From NCBI RefSeq assembly GCF_005517195.1, contig NZ_CP040244.1:496001-560000 (forward strand): DNA of 64,000 bases, in the 5' to 3' direction. Each line of letters begins with the position of its first letter. The first letter of the stretch is position 1. This document shows positions 18,095 through 28,940 of this stretch, in pieces. Made by a program: the position numbers and the translations under genes. Under the pieces are notes generated by a model. The model was not told where the DNA came from. It saw only the letters and a program-made list of their open reading frames with translations, and ran no database searches. Origin of the DNA: Streptomyces vilmorinianum (GTDB lineage: Bacteria > Actinomycetota > Actinomycetes > Streptomycetales > Streptomycetaceae).

Positions 18095-19185
18095 CCTCCA
18101 CGTCGTCCCCGTCGTCCATGTCGCCCGCGTCGTCGTCGACGGCCTTCGCGCTGGTCCGTACGGCCGACGAGCTGCACGCCCGCGCGGCGCGCCACGCGTC
18201 CGCCGTCGCACGCGCCGGCGTGGCCGGAAACAGCCGCACCGCCGTCGTCATGACCATGGGCGCCCTCCACGAGGGGCACGCCACCCTCGTCCGTACCGCC
18301 CGGGAGTACGTCGGACCCGACGGGTTCGTCGTCGTCACCGTCTTCGTCAACCCGCTCCAGTTCGGCGCCGGCGAGGACCTCGACCGCTACCCGCGCACGC
18401 TGGACGCCGACCTCGAGGTCGCCGCGGCGGCCGGCGCCGACACGGTCTTCGCCCCCGCCGTCGACGAGGTCTACCCCGGCGGGGAGCCCCAGGTCCGGAT
18501 CACCGCGGGCCCCATGGGCGAGCGCCTCGAAGGCGCCTCGCGGCCCGGCCACTTCGACGGGATGCTCACCGTCGTCGCCAAGCTGCTCCACCTCACCCGC
18601 CCCGACCTGGCCTTCTTCGGCCAGAAGGACGCCCAGCAGCTGGCCCTGATCCGCCGGATGGCCCGCGACCTGAACTTCCCGGTCGAGATCGTCGGCGTGC
18701 CGACCGTCCGCGAGACCGACGGCCTCGCCCTGTCCAGCCGCAACCGCTACCTCTCCCCCGGCGAGCGCCGCACCGCCCTCGCCCTGTCCCGCGCCCTGTT
18801 CGCCGCGAGCGACCGGCTCGCCGCCCAGCACGCGCTGCGCGCGCGTGCCGCCTCGCTGCCCGGCGCGCAGAACAGGGCCGAGACCCGCGCCGAGGCGCTG
18901 TCCCGGCTCGGCGAGGCCCGTGCCGCCGCCGACGCCCACGCCGTCGCCCAGGCCTCCGAGGGCGGCGGCGCCGACGCCGTACGGGCCGCGGCCCGCGCCG
19001 TCCTCGACGAGGCGGCGAAGGCCGAGCCGCCGCTCACCCTCGACTACGTCGCCCTGGTCGACCCGTCCGACTTCACCGAGGTCGCCGACGGCCACGACGG
19101 CGAGGCGATCCTCGCCGTCGCCGCGCGTGTGGGCACCACGCGGCTGATCGACAACATCCCGCTGACCTTCGGAGCCGCCAAGTGA
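18091..19185 (+). CDS. panC: pantoate--beta-alanine ligase (pantothenate synthetase)
   Basis: This enzyme joins pantoate and beta-alanine with ATP to give pantothenate. The HIGH-like motif is [15 protein letters not shown], and the set includes [36 protein letters not shown], and [12 protein letters not shown] (the KMSKS-equivalent loop). The 364-residue length exceeds the usual 280 or so. A Ser-rich N-terminal extension and an Ala/Arg-rich insertion (about residues 235-295) before the C-terminal [14 protein letters not shown] explain the excess. It is translationally coupled on both sides (ATGA, GTGA). Confidence 0.95.
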   Translation: MTSTSSPSSMSPASSSTAFALVRTADELHARAARHASAVARAGVAGNSRTAVVMTMGALHEGHATLVRTAREYVGPDGFVVVTVFVNPLQFGAGEDLDRYPRTLDADLEVAAAAGADTVFAPAVDEVYPGGEPQVRITAGPMGERLEGASRPGHFDGMLTVVAKLLHLTRPDLAFFGQKDAQQLALIRRMARDLNFPVEIVGVPTVRETDGLALSSRNRYLSPGERRTALALSRALFAASDRLAAQHALRARAASLPGAQNRAETRAEALSRLGEARAAADAHAVAQASEGGGADAVRAAARAVLDEAAKAEPPLTLDYVALVDPSDFTEVADGHDGEAILAVAARVGTTRLIDNIPLTFGAAK

Positions 19186-20873
19186 CCGGAATACGGCTGC
19201 ACGCGCCCGCGCCGGGCTGGGCCATCGACGCCGATGTCGTCGTGGTCGGCTCCGGCGTCGCGGGCCTCACCGCGGCCCTGCGCTGCACCGCCGCCGGACT
19301 GCGTACGGTCGTCGTCACCAAGGCCCGCCTGGACGACGGCTCCACCCGCTGGGCGCAGGGCGGCATCGCCGCCGCGCTCGGCGAGGGCGACACCCCCGAG
19401 CAGCACCTGGACGACACGCTCGTCGCCGGTGCCGGGCTCTGCGACACCGAGGCCGTACGCCTCCTCGTCACCGAGGGACCCGACGCGGTCCGCCGGCTGA
19501 TCGAGACCGGCGCGGACTTCGACAAGAACGCCGCGGGCGAGATCGCCCTGACCCGCGAGGGCGGCCACCACCGCCGCCGTATCGCGCACGCGGGCGGCGA
19601 CGCCACCGGCGCGGAGATCTCCCGCGCGCTCGTCGAGGCGATACGGGACCGGGGGCTGCGCACCATCGAGCACGCCCTCGTCCTCGACCTCCTCACCGAC
19701 GCCGAGGGCCGGACCGCGGGCGTGACCCTGCACGTCATGGGCGAGGGGCAGCACGACGGTGTCGGCGCCGTCCACGCCCCCGCCGTGGTCCTGGCCACCG
19801 GCGGCATGGGCCAGGTCTTCTCCGCGACCACCAACCCGGCCGTCTCCACCGGAGACGGCGTCGCGCTCGCCCTGCGCGCCGGGGCCGAGGTCTCCGACCT
19901 GGAGTTCGTCCAGTTCCACCCGACGGTGCTCTTCCTCGGCGCCGACTCCGAGGGCCAGCAGCCCCTGGTCTCCGAGGCGGTACGGGGAGAGGGCGCCCAT
20001 CTCGTCGACGCGGACGGCGTCCGCTTCATGGTCGGGCAGCACGAGCTGGCCGAGCTCGCGCCCCGTGACATCGTCGCCAAGGCGATCATGCGCCGGATGC
20101 AGGAGCAGAGCGCCGAGCACATGTACCTGGACGCCCGCCACTTCGGCGCCGAGATGTGGGAGAACCGGTTCCCCACGATCCTCGCGGCCTGCCGCTCCCA
20201 CGGCATCGACCCGGTCACCGAGCCGATCCCGGTCGCCCCCGCGGCCCACTACGCCTCCGGCGGAGTCCGCACCGACCTGCACGGCCGGACCACCGTCCCG
20301 GGCCTCTACGCGTGCGGTGAGGTGGCCTGCACGGGCGTCCACGGCGCCAACCGGCTCGCCTCCAACTCGCTCCTGGAGGGCCTGGTCTTCTCCGAACGCA
20401 TCGCCGCGGACATCGCCGGCCACGGCCCGCACCGCGAGGGTCCCCCGGTCGACTCCCGGACCACGTCGGTCCTGCCGCTCGTCGAGCCCGAGGTGCGCCC
20501 CACGATCCAGCGGATCATGAGCGGCGACGCCGGAGTGCTGCGCTCGGCGCGGAGCCTCGCCGAGGCCGCCGAGGCCCTGGAGGCGCTGAGTCTCGCCGCC
20601 GCGGGCGAGCAGGCCGGCAAGGCCGCCGAGCCGGGCGTCGAGTCCTGGGAGACGACCAACCTGCTGTGCGTCTCCCGCGTCCTCGTGGCCGCGGCCATGG
20701 AGCGCGCGGAGACCCGCGGCTGCCATTGGCGCGAGGACCACCCCGAGCGCGACGACACCACGTGGCGACGCCATCTGGTCGTCCGCCTCACCCCGGACCG
20801 GCGGCTGGTCGTCCGCCGCACCGCCACCGCAGACTTTCCGCCCGTAACCGCCGACGCACCCATGGAGCCGTAA
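19182..20873 (+). CDS. nadB: L-aspartate oxidase
   Basis: 563 residues from the GTG that overlaps the panC stop. It is an FAD enzyme that oxidises L-aspartate to iminoaspartate, the first step of de novo NAD synthesis. The dinucleotide fold is [15 protein letters not shown] (GxGxxG at about 23-28). The succinate dehydrogenase-family features follow: [48 protein letters not shown] and [16 protein letters not shown]. The partner quinolinate synthase NadA is not in the window. Confidence 0.95.
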   Translation: MTGIRLHAPAPGWAIDADVVVVGSGVAGLTAALRCTAAGLRTVVVTKARLDDGSTRWAQGGIAAALGEGDTPEQHLDDTLVAGAGLCDTEAVRLLVTEGPDAVRRLIETGADFDKNAAGEIALTREGGHHRRRIAHAGGDATGAEISRALVEAIRDRGLRTIEHALVLDLLTDAEGRTAGVTLHVMGEGQHDGVGAVHAPAVVLATGGMGQVFSATTNPAVSTGDGVALALRAGAEVSDLEFVQFHPTVLFLGADSEGQQPLVSEAVRGEGAHLVDADGVRFMVGQHELAELAPRDIVAKAIMRRMQEQSAEHMYLDARHFGAEMWENRFPTILAACRSHGIDPVTEPIPVAPAAHYASGGVRTDLHGRTTVPGLYACGEVACTGVHGANRLASNSLLEGLVFSERIAADIAGHGPHREGPPVDSRTTSVLPLVEPEVRPTIQRIMSGDAGVLRSARSLAEAAEALEALSLAAAGEQAGKAAEPGVESWETTNLLCVSRVLVAAAMERAETRGCHWREDHPERDDTTWRRHLVVRLTPDRRLVVRRTATADFPPVTADAPMEP

Positions 20874-21908
20874 GTGACCACGCCCGAAACGCCCGAAGAA
20901 GGACGCCCGGAGCCCGTGGACGTCCCCCTGATCCACATCAACGGCCCCGCCGAGCCCGCGGGTGGCTGTGGTGACGGCTGCGGCTGCGGCGACGCCGAGG
21001 AGTACGAGTGCGGGCTCGACCCCGCCCTCGCGGAGCTGCTCGCCGAGGCCGGACTCGACCCGGTCCAGGTCGAGGACATCGCCCACCTGGCCATCGCCGA
21101 GGACCTCGACGGCGGTGTGGACGTGACGACCGTCGCGACCGTCCCCGAGGACGCCGTGGCCACCGCCGACTTCGTGGCCCGCGAGGCCGGTGTCGTCGCC
21201 GGGCTCCGGGTCGCCGAGGCCGTGCTGTCCATCGTGTGCGTCGACGAGTTCGAGGTCGAGCGGCACGTCGAGGACGGCGAGCGCGTCGAGGCCGGGCAGA
21301 AGCTCCTGAGCGCCACCGCACGCACCCGTGACCTGCTCACCGGCGAGCGCAGCGCCCTCAACATCCTGTGCCGGCTCTCCGGCATCGCCACCGCCACGCG
21401 CGCGTGGGCGGACGCCCTGGAGGGCACCCGGGCCAAGGTCCGCGACACCCGCAAGACCACGCCGGGCCTGCGCGCCCTGGAGAAGTACGCGGTGCGCTGC
21501 GGCGGCGGCGTCAACCACCGCATGTCGCTGTCGGACGCCGCCCTGGTGAAGGACAACCACGTGGTCGCGGCCGGCGGCGTGGCGCAGGCCTTCAAGGCCG
21601 TACGGGAGCTGTTCCCGGAGGTGCCGATCGAGGTCGAGGTCGACACCCTGCACCAGGTCCGCGAGGTCCTGGACGCGGGCGCGGACCTGATCCTGCTCGA
21701 CAACTTCACTCCCATGGAGACCGAGGAGGCCGTCGCCCTGGTCGCGGGCCGCGCCGCCCTGGAGTCCTCCGGCCGCCTCACGCTGGAGAACGCGGCGGCG
21801 TACGCGGCGACCGGCGTGGACTACCTCGCCGTGGGCGGGCTCACCCACTCGTCCCCGATCCTCGACATCGGCCTCGACCTGCGCGACGCCTCCGAGGCGG
21901 CTGTCTGA
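20874..21908 (+). CDS. nadC: nicotinate-nucleotide pyrophosphorylase (carboxylating) with Cys-rich N-terminal extension
   Basis: 344 residues, beginning GTG directly after the nadB TAA. The enzyme converts quinolinate and PRPP to nicotinate mononucleotide. Core motifs are DVTTVATVPEDAVATADFVAREAGVVAG, SALNILCRLSGIATATRAW, DTRKTTPGLRALEKYAVRCGGGVNHR (phosphoribosyl-binding basic residues), LVKDNH and the late LILLDNFTP. The first 50 or so residues are extra and contain Cys32, Cys36, Cys38 and Cys46 in a glycine-rich stretch, a possible metal site. It is coupled to coaX. Confidence 0.95.
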   Translation: MTTPETPEEGRPEPVDVPLIHINGPAEPAGGCGDGCGCGDAEEYECGLDPALAELLAEAGLDPVQVEDIAHLAIAEDLDGGVDVTTVATVPEDAVATADFVAREAGVVAGLRVAEAVLSIVCVDEFEVERHVEDGERVEAGQKLLSATARTRDLLTGERSALNILCRLSGIATATRAWADALEGTRAKVRDTRKTTPGLRALEKYAVRCGGGVNHRMSLSDAALVKDNHVVAAGGVAQAFKAVRELFPEVPIEVEVDTLHQVREVLDAGADLILLDNFTPMETEEAVALVAGRAALESSGRLTLENAAAYAATGVDYLAVGGLTHSSPILDIGLDLRDASEAAV

Positions 21909-22714
21909 TGCTCCTCACCATCGACGTCGGCAACACGCACACCGTCCTCGGCCTCTTCGACGGCGAGGAGATCGTCGAGCACTGGCGCATCTCCACCGAC
22001 CCGCGCCGGACCGCCGACGAGATGGCGGTCCTGCTCCAGGGCCTGATGGGCATGCATCCGCTGCTCGGCGTCGAGCTGAGCGACGGCATCGAGGGGATCT
22101 CGATCTGCGCGACGGTCCCTTCGGTGCTGCACGAGCTGCGCGAGGTGACGCGGCGGTACTACGGCGACGTACCGGCGGTCCTCGTGGAGCCGGGCGTCAA
22201 GACCGGCGTGCCGGTCCTGACCGACAACCCCAAGGAGGTCGGCGCGGACCGCATCATCAACGCGGTCGCGGCGGTCGAGCTCTACGGCGGCCCGGCGATC
22301 GTCGTCGACTTCGGCACGGCGACGACGTACGACGCGATCACCGCGCGCGGTGAGTACGCGGGCGGGGCGATCGCGCCGGGCATCGAGATCTCGGTGGAGG
22401 CGCTGGGCGTCCGCGGCGCCCAGCTCCGCAAGATCGAGCTGGCCCGCCCGCGCAGCGTGATCGGCAAGAACACGGTCGAGGCGATGCAGTCGGGCATCGT
22501 CTTCGGCTTCGCGGGTCAGGTCGACGGCGTGGTGGCCCGCATGAAGCGCGACCTGGTGGGCCCGAACGGCGACCCCGACGACGTGACGGTGATCGCGACG
22601 GGCGGCCTCGCCCCGATGGTCCTCGGCGAGGCGAAGCAGATCGACGAGCACGAGCCCTGGCTGACCCTGATCGGCCTGCGCCTGGTGTACGAGCGCAACG
22701 TCTCCCGGATGTAG
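21908..22714 (+). CDS. coaX: type III pantothenate kinase
   Basis: 268 residues, starting within the nadC stop (TGATG). The ASKHA-fold kinase phosphorylates pantothenate, the first committed step to CoA. It shows the phosphate-1 loop LTIDVGNTHTVLGLF, GVPVLTDNPKEVGADRIINAVAA, the phosphate-2 loop VVDFGTATTYDAI, the YAGGAIAPGIEIS dimer/pantothenate region, and VIATGGLAPMV for adenosine binding. The gene closes the DUF2520-panC-nadB-nadC-coaX operon, and a strong hairpin follows at once. Confidence 0.95.
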   Translation: MLLTIDVGNTHTVLGLFDGEEIVEHWRISTDPRRTADEMAVLLQGLMGMHPLLGVELSDGIEGISICATVPSVLHELREVTRRYYGDVPAVLVEPGVKTGVPVLTDNPKEVGADRIINAVAAVELYGGPAIVVDFGTATTYDAITARGEYAGGAIAPGIEISVEALGVRGAQLRKIELARPRSVIGKNTVEAMQSGIVFGFAGQVDGVVARMKRDLVGPNGDPDDVTVIATGGLAPMVLGEAKQIDEHEPWLTLIGLRLVYERNVSRM

Positions 22715-22718
22715 GGGG

Positions 22719-22746
22719 GTCCCCGGGGGGGGAGTCCCCCGGGGAC
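22719..22746 (+). terminator. hairpin after coaX
   Basis: GTCCCCGGGGG pairs with CCCCCGGGGAC over 11 bp with a 6-nt loop, beginning 5 nt after the coaX stop. No T-run follows, as is common for Streptomyces terminators. Confidence 0.7.
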
Positions 22747-22934
22747 AGGCACAAACGGTCGTCGCCCTTGCGGCCACGTCCGCTCCGCCGGCCCTGCCGA
22801 CACCGGTTGCGCTGTCTGCACCGGGGCGCCGCCCGCCCAAGGCCCGCGTCCCGGTTCTGCCGCCCGCCCGAGGGCAACGCGCCGGGGGATGATCGGTAAA
22901 CGAAATTTGTCCGATTAGCGCGTATCGTCACCCC

Positions 22935-23534
22935 ATGCCCACGCCATACGGATCCCGCGGCGGCATGGCGTTCAGCGCGGACGAGCTGCGTGTGCTCCGA
23001 CGCGCCCTTGCCACCGCCCTCAACCCTGCCCCCCTTCAGGACGAGGACGTCCAGGACTGCCTGCGCCTCGCCGAATCCGTGGACGACACCGTCCGCGAGG
23101 CCGGCCGGCTGCGCGCCTTCCTCCTCGCCGACCTGACCCGCTACCGCGAGGCCCTGCCCGGCTCGCTCCCCGGGTATCTGGACCTCCTCCAGGACGCCCT
23201 GTCCGCCGGCTACGACCCCGCCGCCGACGACCTCGCAGCCCTGCGCGCCCTGCGCGCGAACCCCCGGGCCGCCGTCCTCCTGGAGCGCTGCCAGGTGCTC
23301 GCGGAGCGCTCCGTGCGCGCCCGCCTCGCCCGCGTCTCCCAGGCCGTCGCCCCCGTTCCCCGCGCCCGGCTGCTCGCCCTCCCCGGCGGCCGCGCCGCCG
23401 GGGACCAGCCCAAGCCGGCCACGCCCAAGCCACCCACCCCCGTCAAGCGCCCGGCGCCCAAGCCCTCCGAGGTGTTCCCGCCGCGCCGACGCCCCGTACC
23501 CCCGCCCCCGCCCGAGGAACGCGCCGCCGGATAG
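22935..23534 (+). CDS. conserved actinobacterial hypothetical protein (199 aa)
   Basis: The helical N-terminal two thirds (AFSADELRVLRRALATALNP; LRLAESVDDTVREAGRLRAFLLADLTRYREALPGSL) is followed by a Pro/Lys-rich tail ending PPRRRPVPPPPPEERAAG, probably unstructured. There is no signal peptide or membrane helix. A TATCGT box ends 6 nt before the ATG with no Shine-Dalgarno, a leaderless pattern. It is followed 14 nt later by a small membrane protein gene. I do not recognise the family. The helix-rich domain plus basic tail could be a nucleic-acid or partner-binding protein, but nothing confirms this. Confidence 0.8.
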   Translation: MPTPYGSRGGMAFSADELRVLRRALATALNPAPLQDEDVQDCLRLAESVDDTVREAGRLRAFLLADLTRYREALPGSLPGYLDLLQDALSAGYDPAADDLAALRALRANPRAAVLLERCQVLAERSVRARLARVSQAVAPVPRARLLALPGGRAAGDQPKPATPKPPTPVKRPAPKPSEVFPPRRRPVPPPPPEERAAG

Positions 23535-23548
23535 CTACTCTGGACGGC

Positions 23549-23725
23549 ATGGACTACGTATCCGCGCTCCTGCCCCCCGTCGTGATGGCCGCGTTCTTCA
23601 TCGGGCTCGTCGTCACGATCGTCAAGAGCCAGGGCGGCCCCAACAAGGCCAAGGAGGACGCGGCCGTGGACGCCGCCCTCGCCCGCGCCGAGGCCACCCG
23701 TCAGGCGGACGGCAGCGCTTCGTAG
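23549..23725 (+). CDS. small single-span membrane protein (58 aa)
   Basis: The ATG at 23549 gives MDYVSALLPPVVMAAFFIGLVV, one transmembrane helix, then VKSQGGPNKAKEDAAVDAALARAEA, a charged helical tail. A TACTCT box ends 7 nt before the ATG (leaderless pattern), and a textbook terminator follows 23 nt after the stop. These flanking signals support a real gene. The tail should be cytoplasmic by the positive-inside rule. Function unknown. Confidence 0.78.
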   Translation: MDYVSALLPPVVMAAFFIGLVVTIVKSQGGPNKAKEDAAVDAALARAEATRQADGSAS

Positions 23726-23748
23726 CCGCTCGACCCCGTCCCGCATCG

Positions 23749-23785
23749 AGGACGTACGGCAGATTTCATGCCGTACGTCCTTTTT
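23749..23785 (+). terminator. rho-independent terminator
   Basis: A 13-bp perfect stem (AGGACGTACGGCA with TGCCGTACGTCCT, loop GATTTCA) runs into five T. It follows the 58-residue membrane protein gene. The open frame of the next gene extends into this hairpin, which argues for that gene's downstream GTG start. Confidence 0.9.
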
Positions 23786-23842
23786 GTTGCGTTTCCTACG
23801 TCAATAACCGGCCACTCCCACTTCGCGGACTATGGTGGCCTT

Positions 23843-24292
23843 GTGCCCCGCCCATTGGGAGAACTGGAAGACGCCGTCATGACGCGCGTCTGGCAATGGA
23901 ACCGGCCGGTGACCGTCCGGGAAGTCCTGGAGGATCTCCAGCAGGAACGGTCCATCGCCTACACCACCGTCATGACCGTAATGGACAATCTCCATCAGAA
24001 GGGCTGGGTGCGCAGGGAAGTCGACGGCAGGGCCTATCGATATACCGCCGTCTCCACCCGCGCCGCCTACTCGGCCGCACTGATGAACGAGGCCTGGTCC
24101 CAGAGCGACAACCCGGCCGCCGCGCTCGTCGCGTTCTTCGGCATGATGTCGAGCGAGCAGCGAGAGGCCCTCAACGACGCCATCCGCGTCGTCGGGTACA
24201 ACACCTCCGACGCGCCGGCGCCGCCGCCCGAGGCCGCCGAACAGGCCGAACCTTCCGAGGGCGGCGAGGGAACCGAGGGGCCGGGGCGATAA
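23843..24292 (+). CDS. BlaI/MecI/CopY family winged-helix repressor
   Basis: About 149 residues from the GTG at 23843. An upstream in-frame ATG lies inside the preceding terminator and is unlikely. The DNA-binding half reads LGELEDAVMTRVWQWNRPVTVREVLEDLQQERSIAYTTVMTVMDNLHQKGWVRREVDGRAYRYTAV, the classic BlaI/MecI winged helix. The C-terminal dimerisation half (MMSSEQREALNDAIRVV) carries an acidic tail. Family members repress beta-lactamase or copper genes and are usually inactivated by a membrane protease. No BlaR1-like sensor is next to it here, so the regulon is unknown. Confidence 0.9.
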   Translation: MPRPLGELEDAVMTRVWQWNRPVTVREVLEDLQQERSIAYTTVMTVMDNLHQKGWVRREVDGRAYRYTAVSTRAAYSAALMNEAWSQSDNPAAALVAFFGMMSSEQREALNDAIRVVGYNTSDAPAPPPEAAEQAEPSEGGEGTEGPGR

Positions 24293-24301
24293 CGTCCCCC
24301 C

Positions 24302-24829
24302 ATGCCGTCGTCCTCCTCCGTCTCAAAAGCCGTCACCGTCCGCCGGGCCCGCACCAGTGATGTCGCCGCCGTGCGCCGGCTTGTCGACCCGTACGTCCGC
24401 CGGGGCATCCTGCTCGACAAAGCGACGGTGACCCTTTACGAGGACATCCAGGAGTTCTGGGTCGCCGAACGCGACGAGGACGCGGTGGTCGTCGGCTGCG
24501 GCGCACTCCATGTGATGTGGGAAGACCTCGCCGAAGTACGTACTCTCGCCGTCGATCCGGAGTTCAAGGGCGCGGGCGTCGGACATCACGTGCTCGACAA
24601 GTTGCTGCACACCGCCCGATGGCTCGGCGTGCGCCGGGTATTCTGCCTGACCTTCGAAGTCGACTTCTTCGCCAAGCACGGCTTCGTCGAGATCGGCGAG
24701 ACTCCGGTCGACGGAGATGTCTACAGTGAGCTCCTGCGTTCCTATGACGAGGGTGTCGCCGAGTTCCTCGGTCTCGAACGAGTGAAGCCGAACACCTTGG
24801 GCAACAGTCGGATGCTTCTGCACCTGTGA
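24302..24829 (+). CDS. amino-acid N-acetyltransferase (N-acetylglutamate synthase-type GNAT)
   Basis: 175 residues. GNAT strands VRRARTSDVAAVRRLVDPY and LAEVRTLAVDPEFKGAGVGHHVLDKLLHTARWLGVRRVFCLTFEVDFFAKHGF match the short actinobacterial N-acetylglutamate synthases; from memory, Mycobacterium Rv2747 is of this type. These acetylate L-glutamate or L-glutamine at the start of arginine synthesis. The acetyl-CoA loop is KGAGVG. A TAACGT box formed by the upstream stop ends 6 nt before the ATG, a leaderless pattern. The isolated position, away from arg genes, is normal for this type. Substrate is a family inference. Confidence 0.87.
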   Translation: MPSSSSVSKAVTVRRARTSDVAAVRRLVDPYVRRGILLDKATVTLYEDIQEFWVAERDEDAVVVGCGALHVMWEDLAEVRTLAVDPEFKGAGVGHHVLDKLLHTARWLGVRRVFCLTFEVDFFAKHGFVEIGETPVDGDVYSELLRSYDEGVAEFLGLERVKPNTLGNSRMLLHL

Positions 24830-24904
24830 TCGTAACGATCGCCGGGAACCCTATGTCCGAATCGCGCACGTTTCCCGCGTTGCCGGGCTTCTGAACCTCT
24901 CCCA

Positions 24905-24973
24905 GGGGTTTGTGTTTTTCCGGGAAAAGCGGTTTCCTTTCCGCGTACTGCATTTTCGATGAAAGGAAATCCG
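24905..24973 (+). promoter_or_regulatory. AT-rich leader of lsr2, possible Lsr2 autoregulatory site
   Basis: The sequence contrasts sharply with its surroundings: TTTGTGTTTTTCC, then GGGAAAAG, TTTCCTTTCC and CATTTTCGATG. A dyad TTTTCC/GGGAAAA lies at about 24915-24928. Lsr2 binds AT-rich minor groove, so binding of its own leader is plausible. AAAGGA before the GTG is the ribosome site. This is inference from composition. Confidence 0.45.
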
Positions 24974-25309
24974 GTGGCACAGAAGGTTCAGGTCCTTCTT
25001 GTCGATGACCTCGACGGTGTCGAGGCGGACGAGACCGTGACGTTCGCGCTGGACGGCAAGACCTACGAGATCGACCTCACCACCGCCAACGCGGACAAGC
25101 TCCGTGGCCTGCTCGAGCCGTACACGAAGAGTGGCCGGCGCACCGGTGGCCGCAGCGCCGGTATGCGTGGCAAGGGCCGGGTCGCCGCCGGCGGCAGCCA
25201 GGACACCGCGAAGATCCGCGCGTGGGCCAAGGAGAACGGCTACAACGTGAACGACCGCGGCCGCGTCCCCGCGGACATCAAGGCGGCCTACGAGGACGCG
25301 AACCGCTGA
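24974..25309 (+). CDS. lsr2: Lsr2 nucleoid-associated protein (xenogeneic silencer)
   Basis: 111 residues from the GTG at 24974, preceded by GAAAGGAAAT. Lsr2 coats AT-rich, often horizontally acquired DNA and silences it. The N-terminal oligomerisation domain reads AQKVQVLLVDDLDGVEADETVTFALDGKTYEIDL. The C-terminal DNA-binding domain reads DTAKIRAWAKENGYNVNDRGRVPADIKAAYEDA, with the AT-hook-like RGR that enters the minor groove. A basic linker joins them. Its 3' end overlaps the convergent gene by 22 nt. Confidence 0.97.
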   Translation: MAQKVQVLLVDDLDGVEADETVTFALDGKTYEIDLTTANADKLRGLLEPYTKSGRRTGGRSAGMRGKGRVAAGGSQDTAKIRAWAKENGYNVNDRGRVPADIKAAYEDANR

Positions 25310-25878
25310 GGCGCCAGCGTCTGAACGGCCGGCCCCCGGGGGCGCGCACCTCGTAGCCGCACCCGGTGGCACTCCGCGGCGGCGGCGGCCACGAGCCGTA
25401 CGAGACAGGGGGCGCCCGCATCGCCCCGCGCGGCGGCCCGCACGGCCGGCAGCGAGGACTCCACCTCGCGGCCCGGCTCGGGGGCACGCAGCCACACCGT
25501 GGCGCCCGGCGCGCCGGAACCGCTCCATCCTGGGGGAATGGGGGCGGTCATCCGGCCGCCCGCGCCGAGCGCGGCGAGATCCAGCGAGATCCCGCCCCAC
25601 TCCAGCCAGTCGAGCAGCCCCGGCAGCTCCTCCGCGCTTCCCGCGGCCATCAGGAACCGCATCCTCCGCCCCATGAGGGCCACAGGACCGATGGCCGTGC
25701 CCGTCCTTCCCAGCACCGCGCGGCCGGCCGCGGCAGGCAGCTCCAGGACGTCGAAGCGCAGCCCCGTCACGAGCTGCACCGGCGGTCCGGCCACGGTCGC
25801 CCAGCCGAGCCCTTCCTCGTACCACCGCGCCAGGCCGCCGTCGAGCGGCGAGCGGGGCAGCGGCACGGTGAAGGACAT
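25288..25878 (-). CDS. SCO3374-family hypothetical protein
   Basis: 196 residues. The sequence MSFTVPLPRSPLDGGLARWYEEGLGWATVAGPPVQLVTGLRFDVLELPAAAGRAVLGR resembles the N-terminal segment of actinobacterial bifunctional primase/polymerase-like proteins (WYxxxGWxVxPxxP), but the catalytic acidic residues of a primase are not obvious. The rest (FLMAAGSAEELPGLLDWLEWGG, PGATVWLRAPEPGREVESSLPAVRAAA) is conserved-looking but uncharacterised. It is convergent with lsr2, and the two coding ends overlap by 22 nt. That pairing is, from memory, kept in other Streptomyces. No function can be given. Confidence 0.83.
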   Translation of the reverse strand: MSFTVPLPRSPLDGGLARWYEEGLGWATVAGPPVQLVTGLRFDVLELPAAAGRAVLGRTGTAIGPVALMGRRMRFLMAAGSAEELPGLLDWLEWGGISLDLAALGAGGRMTAPIPPGWSGSGAPGATVWLRAPEPGREVESSLPAVRAAARGDAGAPCLVRLVAAAAAECHRVRLRGARPRGPAVQTLAPQRFASS

Positions 25879-26101
25879 GCCCGGGCAACTCCCACGAGCG
25901 CCCGTTGGTTACGCCCGCGATGACGCACCGTCCTCGATCCGATGCGCAGAGTGTCCATGATGGGGGCGTACGGGCGCATTCGGGAGCGCAAGGATGTTCG
26001 CCCGTAGCGGAGGGAACCGGGGTGTGCCGCATGGAGTGTCGGTGCTTACGGGTAAGACATTCCTAGTGAGGAGGGGCGACTCGCGGGCTTTGCCGTCTCA
26101 C

Positions 26102-26115
26102 GTTCGCCATCGGCG
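26102..26115 (+). promoter_or_regulatory. ClgR operator box upstream of clpC
   Basis: GTTCGC-CATCG-GCG fits exactly the GTTCGC-N5-GCG motif reported for ClgR, activator of clp and lon genes in Streptomyces. It lies about 32 bp upstream of the SigR-type -35 element and 225 bp before the clpC start. Confidence 0.78.
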
Positions 26116-26146
26116 TACAGAAGGCGCGGGTAACTGCTTGGCCTGC

Positions 26147-26173
26147 GGGAACATCGTCTCGCACCATCGAGTT
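26147..26173 (+). promoter_or_regulatory. SigR-type (thiol-stress) promoter of clpC
   Basis: GGGAAC, then exactly 18 nt after GGAAC, then GTTGG. This matches the GGAAT-N18-GTT consensus of Streptomyces SigR promoters. From memory, clpC is a known member of the SigR regulon in S. coelicolor. Confidence 0.72.
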
Positions 26174-26340
26174 GGAGCATTTGTCGGCTGTTCGGCAGCA
26201 GGTCTCCCCGCAGATGAGGGGGTGATCCGGACGGATGTCGGCAGTTGGAATGAGCGGTCCCCGCTTGCGGGACTAAGCTGCGGAAGGACAGGGAGGGGAT
26301 CGACCCCTAACTGACTGACCGCTCTGAGGAGCGATTAACG

Positions 26341-28866
<2,526 letters not shown>

Positions 28867-28886
28867 CGCGTTCCTGAACGGTTGAA

Positions 28887-28928
28887 GGGGCCGCCCTGGA
28901 CTCGGAAGAGTCCGGGGCGGCCCCTTTT
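28887..28928 (+). terminator. terminator between clpC and the NACHT locus
   Basis: The stem GGGGCCGCCC-n-GGACTC pairs with GAGTCC-n-GGGCGGCCCC across a GGAA loop and ends in four T. It begins 20 nt after the clpC stop and may serve both converging transcripts. Confidence 0.9.
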
Positions 28929-28940
28929 CTCATGACGACC

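Larger units (their letters stand above)
25879..26340. other. 462-bp intergenic regulatory region upstream of clpC
   Basis: No coding frame is convincing. It separates the minus-strand SCO3374-like gene from clpC. It contains a perfect ClgR-type box and a SigR-type promoter, annotated separately, and ends with GAGGAGCG before the clpC ATG. The 150 nt between the SigR promoter and the ATG form a long leader. Confidence 0.7.

Noticed and set aside
19044..21848. A 934-codon open frame on the minus strand opposite panC, nadB and nadC
   Set aside because: It mirrors well-identified genes, has no domain, and its composition is that expected opposite GC-biased codons.
25288..25878. Primase/polymerase assignment for the SCO3374-like protein
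   Set aside because: Only the N-terminal WYEEGLGW-type segment is similar; catalytic acidic residues are not evident.
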